DNA of 64,000 nucleotides, from assembly GCA_910587155.1 (NCBI GenBank), contig CAJULA010000007.1, positions 1 to 64,000 on the forward strand. The letters run 5' to 3'. Origin of the DNA: an uncultured Lachnospiraceae bacterium (GTDB lineage Bacteria > Bacillota > Clostridia > Lachnospirales > Lachnospiraceae). Positions 6,579 to 16,566 of the stretch are shown in pieces; the first letter of the stretch is position 1; every line of letters starts with the position of its first letter. The notes below the pieces were generated by a model. That model searched no databases. It saw nothing but the letters and a program-made list of their open reading frames with translations, and was not told where the DNA came from. Position numbers and translations under genes: made by a program.

Positions 6579-7970
6579 ATGTTCAGGAAATTTCAGAAAA
6601 ACCAGCCAAAGGGCCTGCAGATCATCATCGTTGGGTGCGGCAAAGTCGGCACTACACTGATTGAACAATTATCAAAAGAAGGCCATGATATTACAATTAT
6701 AGACCAGAATGCGGAGATTGTGCAGACCATGAGCGGTCTGTACGATGTCATGGGCATTGTGGGCAACGGGGCGAGCTATGGGATCCAGAAGGAAGCCGGT
6801 ATCGATAATACCGATCTGCTCATTGCCGTTACCGATTCCGATGAGCTGAACCTGCTCTGCTGTACGGTTGCCAGACGGGTAGGCGACTGCGCGGCCATTG
6901 CCAGAGTCCGCAACCCTGACTATGGCAAAGAAGTCGGTTATCTGCGTGAAAAGCTTGACCTTGCCATGATCATCAACCCGGAACTGGAGGCGTCCCGCGA
7001 GGCCGCGCGCATCCTCTTCCTCCCCACCGCTCTGGAAGTCAATTCCTTCGCACACGGACAGGCGGAAATGGTCAAGTTCAAGGTGCCGGAGGGCAATCTG
7101 CTGGCAGGGATGACGATCGCCAAACTGGGCCGGGATATCACGGAAAATATACTGATCTGCGCCGTGGAAAGAGGCGGCGAGGTCTATATTCCATCCGGAA
7201 ATTTCCGCGTGGAGGCAGGCGACATTGTCTCCTTTGTAGGCACGCGGATGATGGCCAGAGCCTTTCTGGAACATATCGGCTTTAAGACCAATCAGGTGAA
7301 AAATACCATGATCATCGGCGGTGGCAAAGCCGCTTATTACCTGGCCAAGCAGCTCCTTCATATGGGCATTTCCGTCAAGATCATCGAAAGCAGTCGTCCC
7401 CGGTGCGAGGAACTGAGCATCCTGCTGCCAAAAGCCATTATCATCAACGGAGACGGCACGGATGAAGAGCTTTTGAAAGAAGAAGGCATTGAATATGTGG
7501 AATCCTTTGTCCCTCTTACCGGCATCGACGAGGAAAATATCATGCTCACCATGTATGCCCGGCAGGTAAGCCATGCAAAAGTGATCACAAAAATCAACCG
7601 CATGACATTCCGCAATGTGATCAACGGCCTTGAGCTGGGCAGCGTAATCTATCCCCGGTACATTACTTCCGAGGCCATCATCGCCTATGTCCGTGCCAAA
7701 AAGGATTCCATGGACAGCAATATCGAGACCCTTTACCATATGTTTGACCACCGCGTGGAAGCCATTGAATTCAGAGTCTATGAAAAATCCGGTATCACCG
7801 GCATCCCGTTAAAGGATCTCTCTCTGAAAAAAAACCTGCTGATCTCCTTTATCAACCGCAACGGCGCCATCATCATCCCCAGCGGTCACGATTCCATCGA
7901 GGTGGGAGACACCGTCATGATCGTTACGACTCATACAGGCTTTAATGATATACAGGATATTTTGAAATAA
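6579..7970 (+). CDS. trkA: Trk potassium uptake regulatory subunit TrkA
   Basis: Cytoplasmic NAD(H)-binding regulator of the TrkH potassium channel/transporter. Two tandem RCK units are visible. TrkA-N 1 has the Rossmann motif IIIVGCGKVGTT (about 15-26) with the acidic strand-end IIDQNAE, followed by a TrkA-C domain (about 145-225). TrkA-N 2 starts at TMIIGGGKAAYYLA (about 240), and a second TrkA-C closes the protein (GDTVMIVTT near the end). At 463 residues it has the usual two-unit length. ATG preceded by CAGGGAG. It is 11 bp upstream of trkH and certainly cotranscribed with it. Confidence 0.93.
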   Translation: MFRKFQKNQPKGLQIIIVGCGKVGTTLIEQLSKEGHDITIIDQNAEIVQTMSGLYDVMGIVGNGASYGIQKEAGIDNTDLLIAVTDSDELNLLCCTVARRVGDCAAIARVRNPDYGKEVGYLREKLDLAMIINPELEASREAARILFLPTALEVNSFAHGQAEMVKFKVPEGNLLAGMTIAKLGRDITENILICAVERGGEVYIPSGNFRVEAGDIVSFVGTRMMARAFLEHIGFKTNQVKNTMIIGGGKAAYYLAKQLLHMGISVKIIESSRPRCEELSILLPKAIIINGDGTDEELLKEEGIEYVESFVPLTGIDEENIMLTMYARQVSHAKVITKINRMTFRNVINGLELGSVIYPRYITSEAIIAYVRAKKDSMDSNIETLYHMFDHRVEAIEFRVYEKSGITGIPLKDLSLKKNLLISFINRNGAIIIPSGHDSIEVGDTVMIVTTHTGFNDIQDILK

Positions 7971-7981
7971 CGGAGGGAATC

Positions 7982-9469
7982 ATGAACAGTTCGATTATTC
8001 GTTTTGTTTTGGGAAATGTACTGAAGATAGAGGCAGTGCTTATGCTTCTTCCCTGCCTGGTCGCTGTTATCTACAGAGAACCGGTTGGGTGGTATTATCT
8101 GGGCGTAGCCCTCTTGTGCTTCCTGCCGGGTATGCTGATGACTCACAGAAAACCGAAAAATCTTGTATTTTATCTAAAAGAAGGCTGTGTTGCCACTTCA
8201 CTGAGCTGGATCTTTCTCAGCTTTTTCGGCGCACTGCCTTTCTGGCTGTCCGGGGAAATCCCATCCCTGACGGACGCCCTGTTTGAGACGATTTCCGGCT
8301 TTACCACCACCGGCGCCAGTATCCTTGACAATGTGGAACTACTGACACACACTGCCCTCTTCTGGCGGAGTTTCACTCACTGGATCGGCGGTATGGGCGT
8401 ACTTGTATTTCTCATGGCTATCATCCCGCTCAGCGGCGGCTCCAATATCAATCTGATGCGTGCGGAAAGCCCCGGTCCTTCCGTGGGCAAGCTGGTTCCC
8501 AAGATGAAATATACCGCAAGGATTCTCTATTTCATCTATTTTGGCATGACCATTCTGGAACTTGTGCTCCTTATGGCAGGCAAAATGCCCCTGTTTGATG
8601 CTCTGGCTACCTCCATGGGTACGGCCGGCACCGGCGGCTTCGGTATCAAAGCAGACAGTATGGCCGGTTATTCGCCTTATCTGCAATGGGTCACCACCAT
8701 ATTTATGATCTTGTTCGGCGTCAATTTCAATGCCTACTACTTTATGCTCTTCCATAATTTCAAAAAAGCGTTCGGACTGGAAGAAGTGCGATACTATTTC
8801 GGCATCATTGCCGCCGCCATCGCCATAATCTTTTTTGAGACATTCAACGCTTACGGGAGTGCATTTCAAACGCTTACCCACGCGTCCTTCCAGGTGGCGT
8901 CCATCATTACCACCACCGGATTTTCCACGGTGGATTTTAACTACTGGTCACAGGCCAGCAAGACAGTCCTCGTTCTGCTGATGTTTATAGGAGCCTGTGC
9001 CGGCAGCACCGGCGGCGGCATCAAAGTATCCCGTTTCGTCATTCTTGTAAAGACACTGGGCCGGGAACTGACCTCCTATATCCACCCCAGAAGCATCAAA
9101 AAGATAAAATGCGACGGAAAGCCGGTCGAGCACGAAGTCGTCCGTTCCATCAATGTTTATTTCATCACTTTTATGATCATCTTCTCTGCTTCCGTGCTGG
9201 CAGTGTCCTTTGAAGACAGGGATCTGATCACCAGCTTTACGGCCGTTGCGGCCACCATCAACAACATAGGCCCCGGGCTGGAACTGGTAGGGCCTGCGCA
9301 GAATTTCGGCCTGTTCCATCCGTTTACCAAATATGTACTTATGTTTGATATGCTGGCCGGACGTCTGGAACTGTTTCCTCTGCTGATCCTCTTCCACCCT
9401 GCCATATGGAGAGATCTGTTTACCCAGAGATTTACCAGCCGCAAGCAGCCGGATCATCCCTGCCACTGA
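7982..9469 (+). CDS. trkH: Trk potassium transporter membrane subunit TrkH
   Basis: Integral membrane K+ translocation subunit. The 495-residue protein is strongly hydrophobic and has repeated pore-type segments with selectivity-filter-like glycines: SGFTTTGASIL, MGTAGTGGFGI, ITTTGFSTVDF and NIGPGLELVG, the four expected half-pore loops of the Trk/Ktr family. GACAGSTGGGIKVSR, after the third loop, is also typical of TrkH. Start ATG with CGGAGGG eight bases upstream, directly following trkA. Its last bases overlap the 3' end of dgt on the opposite strand (9454-9469). Confidence 0.94.
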   Translation: MNSSIIRFVLGNVLKIEAVLMLLPCLVAVIYREPVGWYYLGVALLCFLPGMLMTHRKPKNLVFYLKEGCVATSLSWIFLSFFGALPFWLSGEIPSLTDALFETISGFTTTGASILDNVELLTHTALFWRSFTHWIGGMGVLVFLMAIIPLSGGSNINLMRAESPGPSVGKLVPKMKYTARILYFIYFGMTILELVLLMAGKMPLFDALATSMGTAGTGGFGIKADSMAGYSPYLQWVTTIFMILFGVNFNAYYFMLFHNFKKAFGLEEVRYYFGIIAAAIAIIFFETFNAYGSAFQTLTHASFQVASIITTTGFSTVDFNYWSQASKTVLVLLMFIGACAGSTGGGIKVSRFVILVKTLGRELTSYIHPRSIKKIKCDGKPVEHEVVRSINVYFITFMIIFSASVLAVSFEDRDLITSFTAVAATINNIGPGLELVGPAQNFGLFHPFTKYVLMFDMLAGRLELFPLLILFHPAIWRDLFTQRFTSRKQPDHPCH

Positions 9470-10863
9470 CCGCTCAGCTCCTGGTACAGCCGTCTGGCAT
9501 AGCTGTCTGTCATACCACAGATCTCATCCGTGACAAGCAGCAGTCGCAGGTAGAGCTTTTCAGCCTCTGATTTGTCCCGGGAATAAAATTTATAAATTGA
9601 GCGATAGTTTTCCGAGATCAGAGACATCAGCTTTTCCTGTACTGCCGTCAGCCGCATGTCCGTGTCAAAGGAAAGAACCGCAGATACAAATTCATCCAGA
9701 AGGAAATTCAAAATCTTTTCCGCGGCGATCTCCAGCTTCAGAATCGGCCTGGAGACAAAAGCATAACGATAAGCGATATCCCCCAGCGTATGCGCCATTC
9801 GTTCTCCCTGCGTGCCTTCCAGCAGCGCTCTCGTATGTGTGCCATTCATGATTGCCCCGTAATTGCCGGTAAAGCCGGCCGTTGCGCTGGCAATCAGATG
9901 CCCCTGCACCTGTACGATCCAGTTCTGAACCGCATACACTTCCGGCGAGTCTTCTTTCCGCGCCAGAGCCCGCTCATATTTTTGCTCCAGCCGCCCCGCC
10001 ACTTCTTCATATGCCTGATCCGTCCCTGTTTTGGCACATTTCAGCTCCCGTACAAGATCAGAGAATGACAGACATCCTTTTTTGAATGCGTCCTCAATAT
10101 CTGCCGTCAGATAAGCGATATCATCCGCCGCCTCCAGAATGTAGGAAAGCGGATGCCGGTTTCCTTCCGTTCCCAATGCCTCCTGTACCTGCGCAAACAC
10201 TTCCCTGTCCGCATAAAAATATCCCATCTTTTTAGTTTTGATATTGCCGCTGGATCTGTCAATCTCCAGAGAGGAGATCGGATATTTGATAATCGTCCCA
10301 AGCAGTGCCTTCGTCAGATTCATGCCATGCTCATCCACCAGATAATGCAGCTTCGTCACCAGCCGCAGCGCCTGCGTATTCCCCTCGAAATCATAAAAAT
10401 CATGCTGCATCTGCGGAGTCAGTATTTCCGTCAGCGCTCTGCCCCGGAAGGTAAGCTTCCCCATATGGGCAGAGAACCAGTCCCGGATCACAGTTTCTCC
10501 GAAATGCCCGAAAGGCGGATTGCCGATATCATGTAAAAGACCGGCACACTGAAGAATGTTGCAGATATCCGCCGCATACCCGGGCAAAAAGCTCTTATCG
10601 CCGATAACACCGATAATATTCTGTGCGATATTCTGTCCCAACGACTTTCCGTAAGAAGAAACTTCCAGCGAATGTGTCAGCCTCGTACGGATAAAATCAC
10701 TTCTGTCCAGCGGAAAAACCTGAGTCTTATCCTGCAGGCGCCGAAAAGACGCACTCTGAATGATTCTGTGATAGTCTTTCTCGAATTCCGTGCGCAGGTC
10801 ACTGGAACCGCTTCCCCGGTAACTTCTGATCCTGTCGTCGCAAAGCAGCCTCTTCCATTCCAT
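9454..10863 (-). CDS. dgt: Deoxyguanosinetriphosphate triphosphohydrolase (dGTPase)
   Basis: Hydrolyses dNTPs, classically dGTP, to deoxynucleoside and triphosphate. HD-superfamily residues are clear: His64 (RLTHSLEV), His111-Asp112 (LLHDIGNPPFGH), and a later Asp in AADDIAYLTADIED. The N-terminal SASFRRLQDKTQVFP is diagnostic for the family. 469 residues, type-1 length range. Last gene of a minus-strand run behind the trigger-factor-like lipoprotein, asnS and the NlpC/P60 gene, about 60 bp after the latter. Converges with trkH, overlapping by 16 bp. Confidence 0.93.
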   Translation of the reverse strand: MEWKRLLCDDRIRSYRGSGSSDLRTEFEKDYHRIIQSASFRRLQDKTQVFPLDRSDFIRTRLTHSLEVSSYGKSLGQNIAQNIIGVIGDKSFLPGYAADICNILQCAGLLHDIGNPPFGHFGETVIRDWFSAHMGKLTFRGRALTEILTPQMQHDFYDFEGNTQALRLVTKLHYLVDEHGMNLTKALLGTIIKYPISSLEIDRSSGNIKTKKMGYFYADREVFAQVQEALGTEGNRHPLSYILEAADDIAYLTADIEDAFKKGCLSFSDLVRELKCAKTGTDQAYEEVAGRLEQKYERALARKEDSPEVYAVQNWIVQVQGHLIASATAGFTGNYGAIMNGTHTRALLEGTQGERMAHTLGDIAYRYAFVSRPILKLEIAAEKILNFLLDEFVSAVLSFDTDMRLTAVQEKLMSLISENYRSIYKFYSRDKSEAEKLYLRLLLVTDEICGMTDSYARRLYQELSGQWQG

Positions 10864-10923
10864 TTACTCCACCGCATCCTTTTTCTTTTGTTTTTGCTCT
10901 CTCTGCTGCGGGCCTCCCGCATC

Positions 10924-12180
10924 CTACAGTACACGCCGCACGGCCAGTATCTCTTTATATGTAGCAGGTGTTATTTTAATGCCGGATCTCTGGGTACTGG
11001 CATGTACAATATACCCATTACCGATATACATACCAACATGTCCCGCATAACAGATCAGATCGCCGGGCTGTGCTTCTCCATAGGACACGCCGGTGCCGCA
11101 GCTCCTCTGAGAGGAAGAATTTCTGGGAATGGAAATCCCGAACTCCCGGTACACTGCCTGGGTAAACCCGGAACAGTCCGCTCCGTTTGTCAGGCTTGTC
11201 CCGCCGGGTACATACGGATTGCCGATAAATCTGCAGGCAAAGGAAGCGACTTCCTTCCCCTTGGCACTGCCGGAGGCACTGCTGATCATGGAAACAACAT
11301 CCGCACTGACAGCATTTCCGGACGGTTTGGAAGTCGTGTCATTGTTTTTGTCAGTATCCTTACTCTCCTTGCCGTTATCATTATTTTTGTTGTTTTTCTT
11401 GCGCTCCGCTTCTTCCCTCGCCTTGCGCTCCGCCTCTTCTCTGGCCTTTCTTGCAGCTTCTTCCGCTTCCAGCTGCTTGATCTGAGATGTCTGCTGCTTG
11501 ATCAGCGCCTTATATGCCGCCGCGGACTGACGGATCTGGGCAATCTGAACTTCAAAGTTTTCCGCCTCGGCCCGCTTTGCTTCCAGGGCTTCTTCCAATG
11601 CCGCCTCTTCCTCTTTCAGTTCGAATTCCTCCGCCTCCAGTGCGGATTTTTCCTCTTCCAGCGCCTCTTTCAGATCGGCAACTTCCTGACGCGTCTCCTG
11701 ATACCGGATCAGCAGCTTTCTGTCATAGGCATACAGCTTTTCAATGTAATCCGCCTTGTTCATCATATCGCTGATGCTCTTGGCTTCAAACAGAAGCTGG
11801 GCATACGTACTGTTACCCTTCTCATACATGAATTTGATCCGCTTTTTCATGGATTCATACTGCGTCTCTTCTCTGGCTATGGCCGCCTCCAGTTCTTCCT
11901 GCACCTGGACAATCTGTTCCTTTTTCTGCTCGATTTCCTCTTCCAGAAGGCTGATACTGCTCATCAGCTCTACCAGCGTGCCGTCCAGCTCGTCGATCTC
12001 TTCTTCCACGGCATCCTTTTTTCCTTCCAGTCCTGCCGCCTGTCCATTGATGGCATTGAGCTGATTCTGTGTATCCGCAAGCTGCCTCTTCAGTTCAGAA
12101 ATGGTAGCCGCACTGGCCGGCATGATCTGAGACAGGCTTATCACAACTATCAGCAGCAGGCAGATCATCTTTTTCTTCAT
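10924..12180 (-). CDS. Secreted NlpC/P60 peptidoglycan endopeptidase with coiled coil
   Basis: Cell-wall hydrolase of the CwlO type. A signal peptide (LLLIVVISLSQIMPASA) is followed by about 230 residues of near-continuous coiled coil rich in Glu/Lys/Ala, a hydrophilic Asn/Asp/Lys linker (KKNNKNNDNGKESKDTDKNN) and a C-terminal NlpC/P60 domain. The catalytic Cys is in GADCSGFT, with His in GHVGMYIG and a third polar residue following IVHAS. The coiled coil suggests control by a membrane complex such as FtsEX, as known for CwlO homologues (inference). The ORF can begin at a GTG at 12189; I prefer the ATG at 12180 (MKKKM) with GGGTG upstream. Confidence 0.88.
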   Translation of the reverse strand: MKKKMICLLLIVVISLSQIMPASAATISELKRQLADTQNQLNAINGQAAGLEGKKDAVEEEIDELDGTLVELMSSISLLEEEIEQKKEQIVQVQEELEAAIAREETQYESMKKRIKFMYEKGNSTYAQLLFEAKSISDMMNKADYIEKLYAYDRKLLIRYQETRQEVADLKEALEEEKSALEAEEFELKEEEAALEEALEAKRAEAENFEVQIAQIRQSAAAYKALIKQQTSQIKQLEAEEAARKAREEAERKAREEAERKKNNKNNDNGKESKDTDKNNDTTSKPSGNAVSADVVSMISSASGSAKGKEVASFACRFIGNPYVPGGTSLTNGADCSGFTQAVYREFGISIPRNSSSQRSCGTGVSYGEAQPGDLICYAGHVGMYIGNGYIVHASTQRSGIKITPATYKEILAVRRVL

Positions 12181-12218
12181 GCATTTCACCCGCTTCCCGT
12201 TTCCGGACCGTTACTTCC

Positions 12219-13610
12219 TTACAGCTCGCAGTTTTTCACCGTTCTGGGGAACGGCACAACGTCTCTGATATTTCCCATTCCGGTCAGATACATGACACAC
12301 CGCTCAAATCCCAGACCAAACCCCGCATGACGGGCACTTCCGTATTTGCGCAGGTCCAGATAGAACCCATAGTCTTCTTTGCGCAGCCCCAGCTCCTCCA
12401 TACGCCGCGTAAGCAGTTCCAGATTGTCTTCCCTCTGGCTGCCGCCGATAATCTCCCCGATACCGGGCACCAGACAATCCATGGCCGCCACTGTCCTGCC
12501 GTCCTCGTTGAGTTTCATGTAAAACGCCTTGATCTCCTTCGGATAGTCTGTCACAAATACCGGACGTTTAAATTCCTGCTCCGTCAGATACCGTTCATGC
12601 TCTGTCTGCAGATCACAGCCCCAGGATACCTTGTATTCAAACTCTTCATTGTGCTGCTCCAGAATCCGGATCGCTTCCGTATAGGTCACATGGGCAAAAT
12701 CAGATTCCGCTACATGGCGCAGGCGCTCCAGCAAACCTTTATCCACAAACTGGTTAAAGAAATTCATCTCTTCCGGCGCATGTTCCAGCACATAGCGGAT
12801 GATATACTTAATCATACTCTCCGCAAGCGCCATATCATCCTCCAGATCCGCAAAGGCAATCTCCGGCTCGATCATCCAGAACTCTGCCGCATGACGGGTC
12901 GTATTGGAGTTTTCGGCCCGGAATGTGGGGCCGAATGTATAGACATTCCGAAATGCCATGGCGAAGGTTTCCACATTCAGCTGACCGCTGACTGTCAGAT
13001 TCGTCTCCTTGCCAAAGAAATCCTGACTGTAATCAGGCCTGCCCTCCTCTGTCAGAGGCACATGTTCCAGATCCAGCGTGGTGACGCGGAACATCTCTCC
13101 GGCCCCTTCACAGTCGCTGCCCGTAATCAGCGGCGTATGCACATAGACAAATCCTCTCTCCTGAAAAAACTGATGAATGGCATAGGCAATCAGGGAACGT
13201 ACCCTGAATACTGCCTGAAAGGTATTGGTACGCGGGCGCAGATGAGACACCGTGCGCAGAAACTCCAGACTGTGCCGCTTTTTCTGCAAAGGATAGTCCG
13301 ATGTGGACTCCCCTTCTATGACCACGCTGTCCGCCTGTATCTCAAACGGCTGCTTGGCCTGCGGCGTCTCCACGAGCACACCGGTGATAATCAGCGCACT
13401 GCCTACATTGAGTCTGCTAATTTTGTCAAAATTGTCCAGCCCATCTCCATATACAATCTGCAGCGTTTCAAAAAAAGACCCGTCATGCAGTACGATAAAC
13501 CCAAATGTCCTGGAATCACGGATGCTGCGCACCCAGCCTCCCACCGTGATCTTTTTCCCGATAAACGCTTCTTTCTGATGATACAGTTCTCTGATACTTA
13601 CCAGTTCCAT
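12219..13610 (-). CDS. asnS: Asparaginyl-tRNA synthetase
   Basis: Class IIb synthetase charging tRNA-Asn. It has an N-terminal OB-fold anticodon-binding domain (ITVGGWVRSIRDSRTFGFI), motif 2 (TFRAENSNTTRHAAEFWMIE) and motif 3 (GFGLGFERCVMYLTG), and ends in DVVPFPRTVKNCEL, close to the family C-terminus. The THLI-type site reads HTPLITGSDCEGAGEMF, matching AsnRS rather than AspRS. I take the ATG at 13610 (MELVSIREL), preceded by GGAGGG, giving 463 residues; upstream ATGs lack a site. Between the trigger-factor-like gene and the NlpC gene. Confidence 0.96.
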   Translation of the reverse strand: MELVSIRELYHQKEAFIGKKITVGGWVRSIRDSRTFGFIVLHDGSFFETLQIVYGDGLDNFDKISRLNVGSALIITGVLVETPQAKQPFEIQADSVVIEGESTSDYPLQKKRHSLEFLRTVSHLRPRTNTFQAVFRVRSLIAYAIHQFFQERGFVYVHTPLITGSDCEGAGEMFRVTTLDLEHVPLTEEGRPDYSQDFFGKETNLTVSGQLNVETFAMAFRNVYTFGPTFRAENSNTTRHAAEFWMIEPEIAFADLEDDMALAESMIKYIIRYVLEHAPEEMNFFNQFVDKGLLERLRHVAESDFAHVTYTEAIRILEQHNEEFEYKVSWGCDLQTEHERYLTEQEFKRPVFVTDYPKEIKAFYMKLNEDGRTVAAMDCLVPGIGEIIGGSQREDNLELLTRRMEELGLRKEDYGFYLDLRKYGSARHAGFGLGFERCVMYLTGMGNIRDVVPFPRTVKNCEL

Positions 13611-13721
13611 ATTTCCCTCCATCCTGTGCATTCCCAGCACTGACTTTTCAATCCTTTCCGTGCAGCCAAAACCTCATACAGACTGTAGGGGCCATACATC
13701 CGCCCTGCAGCGCTGACGGTA

Positions 13722-14789
13722 TCAGTATTCGGTTATCACTGCATGTTCCCGCAGAAATTCCATTACCTTGTCACACATCACATAGTCTTCATAATGATCC
13801 AGCGCCAGGTCCTCCTTCAATGCCTCCACGCTCTCATAGCCGCGTTCTGCAGCTTCCTCCGCCAGCACACTGTCCACTTCTTCCTGACTGACTGTGATCT
13901 TTTCCGCATTGGCAATCGCCTGCAGCATAATGGACTCCCGGCAGGAAGCGACGGCGCCCTCCCTGGCCTCTTCTTTGAATTTCTCCATTTCCATGCCCTG
14001 TCGGCTGACATATACTTCCAGACTCATGTTGGCTGTGGCGGCAATCCTCGTCACATTTCTGATTACCCGGTCATAATACTGATCGACCATTTCTTTTGGC
14101 GGATCCTTTTTAAACTCACTGCCCTCCAGCAGACGGTTTACCAGTACATCCTCCACATTCCTTGTATACGTATTGTCCATCTCCTGTTCCAGGAGTCCCT
14201 GCACATAAGTCTCATATTCCGCCACGGTCTCACAGCCCACGTCCAGCGTTTTTACAAACTCATCTGTCAGCTCCGGCACCTGTTGTGTCTGAATGCCGTT
14301 CAGTGTAACCGTAAATACGACCGGTGTACCGGACAGATCCGGATTGGGCTGATAAGGGTCCGGAAAACGGATGGAGATATCTTTCGTCTCCCCGATCCCC
14401 ATGCCGACCACACCCTCTTCGAAGCCCTCGATAAAGGTATGGGAGCCGAGCTGCAGGTCAAATCCCTGATCCGCACCGCCCTGAAACAGTTCCCCGTCTA
14501 TCCGGCCTTCATAATCAATGCGCGCGATATCTCCCATCTTCGCAACAGCGCCTTCCTCCGCTCCCACCCACTGAGCACTGCTTTGCAGTATATAGTTGAT
14601 ATAGTTCGTCTTCATCTCCTCTGTCACTTCGATGCGGGCCGGTACGGATACCTCTATCCCTTCATATGCGCCGGGTATCACATATCTCTCTGTTTTCATC
14701 TCCGACAGTACCGCCGTCTCACTCCCACAGCCGCCCAGCATCCCTGCCAGAAACAGAGTGCCAAGCAATAACGCAAGCCCTTTTTTCAT
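13722..14789 (-). CDS. Trigger-factor-like lipoprotein peptidyl-prolyl isomerase
   Basis: Extracytoplasmic folding factor, inferred. A signal peptide with lipobox LGGC puts the lipidated Cys at residue 21. An FKBP-type domain follows (GDIARIDYEGRIDGELFQGG to VVFTVTLNGIQ), then a helical trigger-factor C-terminal region (VPELTDEFVKTLD... onwards). The ribosome-binding N-domain of cytoplasmic trigger factor is absent, so this is the exported paralogue rather than tig, with a role comparable to PrsA. 355 residues from the ATG at 14789 with GGAGAG. First gene of the run with asnS, NlpC and dgt. Confidence 0.85.
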   Translation of the reverse strand: MKKGLALLLGTLFLAGMLGGCGSETAVLSEMKTERYVIPGAYEGIEVSVPARIEVTEEMKTNYINYILQSSAQWVGAEEGAVAKMGDIARIDYEGRIDGELFQGGADQGFDLQLGSHTFIEGFEEGVVGMGIGETKDISIRFPDPYQPNPDLSGTPVVFTVTLNGIQTQQVPELTDEFVKTLDVGCETVAEYETYVQGLLEQEMDNTYTRNVEDVLVNRLLEGSEFKKDPPKEMVDQYYDRVIRNVTRIAATANMSLEVYVSRQGMEMEKFKEEAREGAVASCRESIMLQAIANAEKITVSQEEVDSVLAEEAAERGYESVEALKEDLALDHYEDYVMCDKVMEFLREHAVITEY

Positions 14790-14860
14790 ATGCTCTCTCC
14801 TTCTTTTCATGAAACCTTATTTTAACACGAAAATCCTTTTTTTACAATCATCTCACGCAC

Positions 14861-16339
14861 TTACAAAAGCGGCGAGAGCAGGCGGCAGACCTGTTCCTTG
14901 AAACGCACCATCAGACTGCGGGTCACATACAGTTCTTTCGTGATCCGCGTACAGACTTCCAGATCCCTGCGGAAAGCCGCCGCCATTTTCTCTGCTTCCC
15001 GCTCATCATACACCACCGCATTGACTTCAAAATTCAGTTTGAAACTGCGTATGTCCATATTGGCTGTCCCATAACAGAGCACTTCTTCATCCACCACCAG
15101 ACCTTTGGCATGAAGAAACCCATTGTCATACGTATAGCATTTGGCGCCCGCCATAATCAGATCCCCGATATAAGAATACGTCGCCCAGTACACAAAGGGA
15201 TGATCCGGTTTACACGGGATCATAATATTAACTTCCACACCCGAATAGGCCGCCATGATCAGCGCACTGTAAATGGCCTCATCCGGGATAAAATACGGTG
15301 TCTGTATATAAATACTCTTTTCTGCCTTATTGATCAGACGCAGATAATTATTTCTCACATTCTGCAAATTGGAATCCGGCCCGCTGGAAATGATCTGAAT
15401 CTGGCTGCTGCCCAGCTTCTCCTGTGTCTGCCGAAAATACCGGCTCTCTTCATCCAGCAGATTGTCCCTTGCCGCATAATTCCAGTCCAGAATAAACCGC
15501 ACATGCAGGCTGGACACTGCGGCGCCTTCAATCCGCAGATGGGTATCCCGCCAATAACCAAACTTATCATCCAGCCCCACATATTCTTTTCCGATATTGA
15601 AACCGCCCACATATCCGATTTCTCCGTCAATCACCACAATCTTCCTGTGATTGCGGTAATTGATACGCAGATTGAGCGGCCCCAGAAGCGGCGGAAAAAA
15701 TACCGCCGTATGAATACCGCCGGCCTGCAGAAGCTTCCAGAATCTCTTTGACACAAACCTGCCGCCCATTCCGTCGCACAGAATCCGTACCTCCACTCCC
15801 TGCGCCGCTTTACGGCACAGTACATCTGAAATCCGCTTAAACAACACATCATTCTTAATGATATAATACTGGATGTGAATATAGTCTTTTGCCCTTTCCA
15901 TATCCTGCAGCAGAGCATTGAACTTCGCATTGCCGTCCGTGAATATGCCGACCCTGTTATTATTTGTCAGCATCGCCCCTGCCGTCTCCAGATTATAAAA
16001 AATCAGATCCGAATATTTCTTCAGAAGAGGCGACTCCTCCTGCAATGTCCGCGTCCGGATGCTGACCTCCTGACTGCGGATTGCCTCAAAAATGTGATCC
16101 TCGACCTCCTTGGTGCGAAACATTCTGCTCTTATGCATATCTCCGCCAATCAAAAGGTAGAAGATAAATCCCGCCACCGGTATAAAATAAAGGATCAGCA
16201 GCCAGGTCCAGACAGAAGCCGGATTTTTCCGCTGAAAAAATATGATCGCAATAGATAAAATACAATTAATAAACAGTAAATGCTGGAACGGGAACACCAG
16301 AATATCCCACAAAACGTTCCAGGCCATGCCCATCTCCAT
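14861..16339 (-). CDS. cls: Cardiolipin synthase
   Basis: Membrane phospholipase-D-family enzyme that condenses two phosphatidylglycerols into cardiolipin. Two N-terminal transmembrane segments (LLFINCILSIAIIFF; WTWLLILYFIPVAGFIFYLL) precede two PLD domains. HKD motif 1 reads NHRKIVVIDGEIGYVGGFNIG, and HKD motif 2 reads LHAKGLVVDEEVLCYGTANMD. At 492 residues it has the usual length for Gram-positive ClsA-type enzymes. The start has GTCCGGAGG upstream. Transcribed alone, divergent from the small membrane protein at 16567. Confidence 0.92.
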   Translation of the reverse strand: MEMGMAWNVLWDILVFPFQHLLFINCILSIAIIFFQRKNPASVWTWLLILYFIPVAGFIFYLLIGGDMHKSRMFRTKEVEDHIFEAIRSQEVSIRTRTLQEESPLLKKYSDLIFYNLETAGAMLTNNNRVGIFTDGNAKFNALLQDMERAKDYIHIQYYIIKNDVLFKRISDVLCRKAAQGVEVRILCDGMGGRFVSKRFWKLLQAGGIHTAVFFPPLLGPLNLRINYRNHRKIVVIDGEIGYVGGFNIGKEYVGLDDKFGYWRDTHLRIEGAAVSSLHVRFILDWNYAARDNLLDEESRYFRQTQEKLGSSQIQIISSGPDSNLQNVRNNYLRLINKAEKSIYIQTPYFIPDEAIYSALIMAAYSGVEVNIMIPCKPDHPFVYWATYSYIGDLIMAGAKCYTYDNGFLHAKGLVVDEEVLCYGTANMDIRSFKLNFEVNAVVYDEREAEKMAAAFRRDLEVCTRITKELYVTRSLMVRFKEQVCRLLSPLL

Positions 16340-16448
16340 AAACCCGCCTCCGGACTCGGATCAGTTTCCCCACAACAGCGCAGATACCCTGGCCGTCACT
16401 TTCCCTCCCATAGTATATCACGACTGTTTTCATTAAATCCACTTTTTC

Positions 16449-16477
16449 TTGCTTTCCCCGCAATAAAATGATAGAAT
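16449..16477 (+). promoter_or_regulatory. Promoter of the 16567 gene
   Basis: TTGCTT (16449-16454), 17-bp spacer, TAGAAT (16472-16477) ahead of the GTG-started small membrane protein gene. Confidence 0.45.
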
Positions 16478-16566
16478 AAAAAATAGTATAACAGTCCGGC
16501 CTGTCCGCAGTTTCCCCTGATCCGATACAGGCTGCGGCAGTAAGAAAACAATCCAGGAGGTACATT

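Noticed and set aside
6409..6660. Plus-strand ORF spanning the repeat before trkA
   Set aside because: It overlaps the trkA start, lacks a binding site and covers the hairpin repeat.
10672..12330. A 552-aa plus-strand ORF across dgt and the NlpC/P60 gene
   Set aside because: It lies antisense to two confident genes and has the low-complexity Leu/Phe-rich character of a mirror of the coiled-coil; no start site or family pattern.
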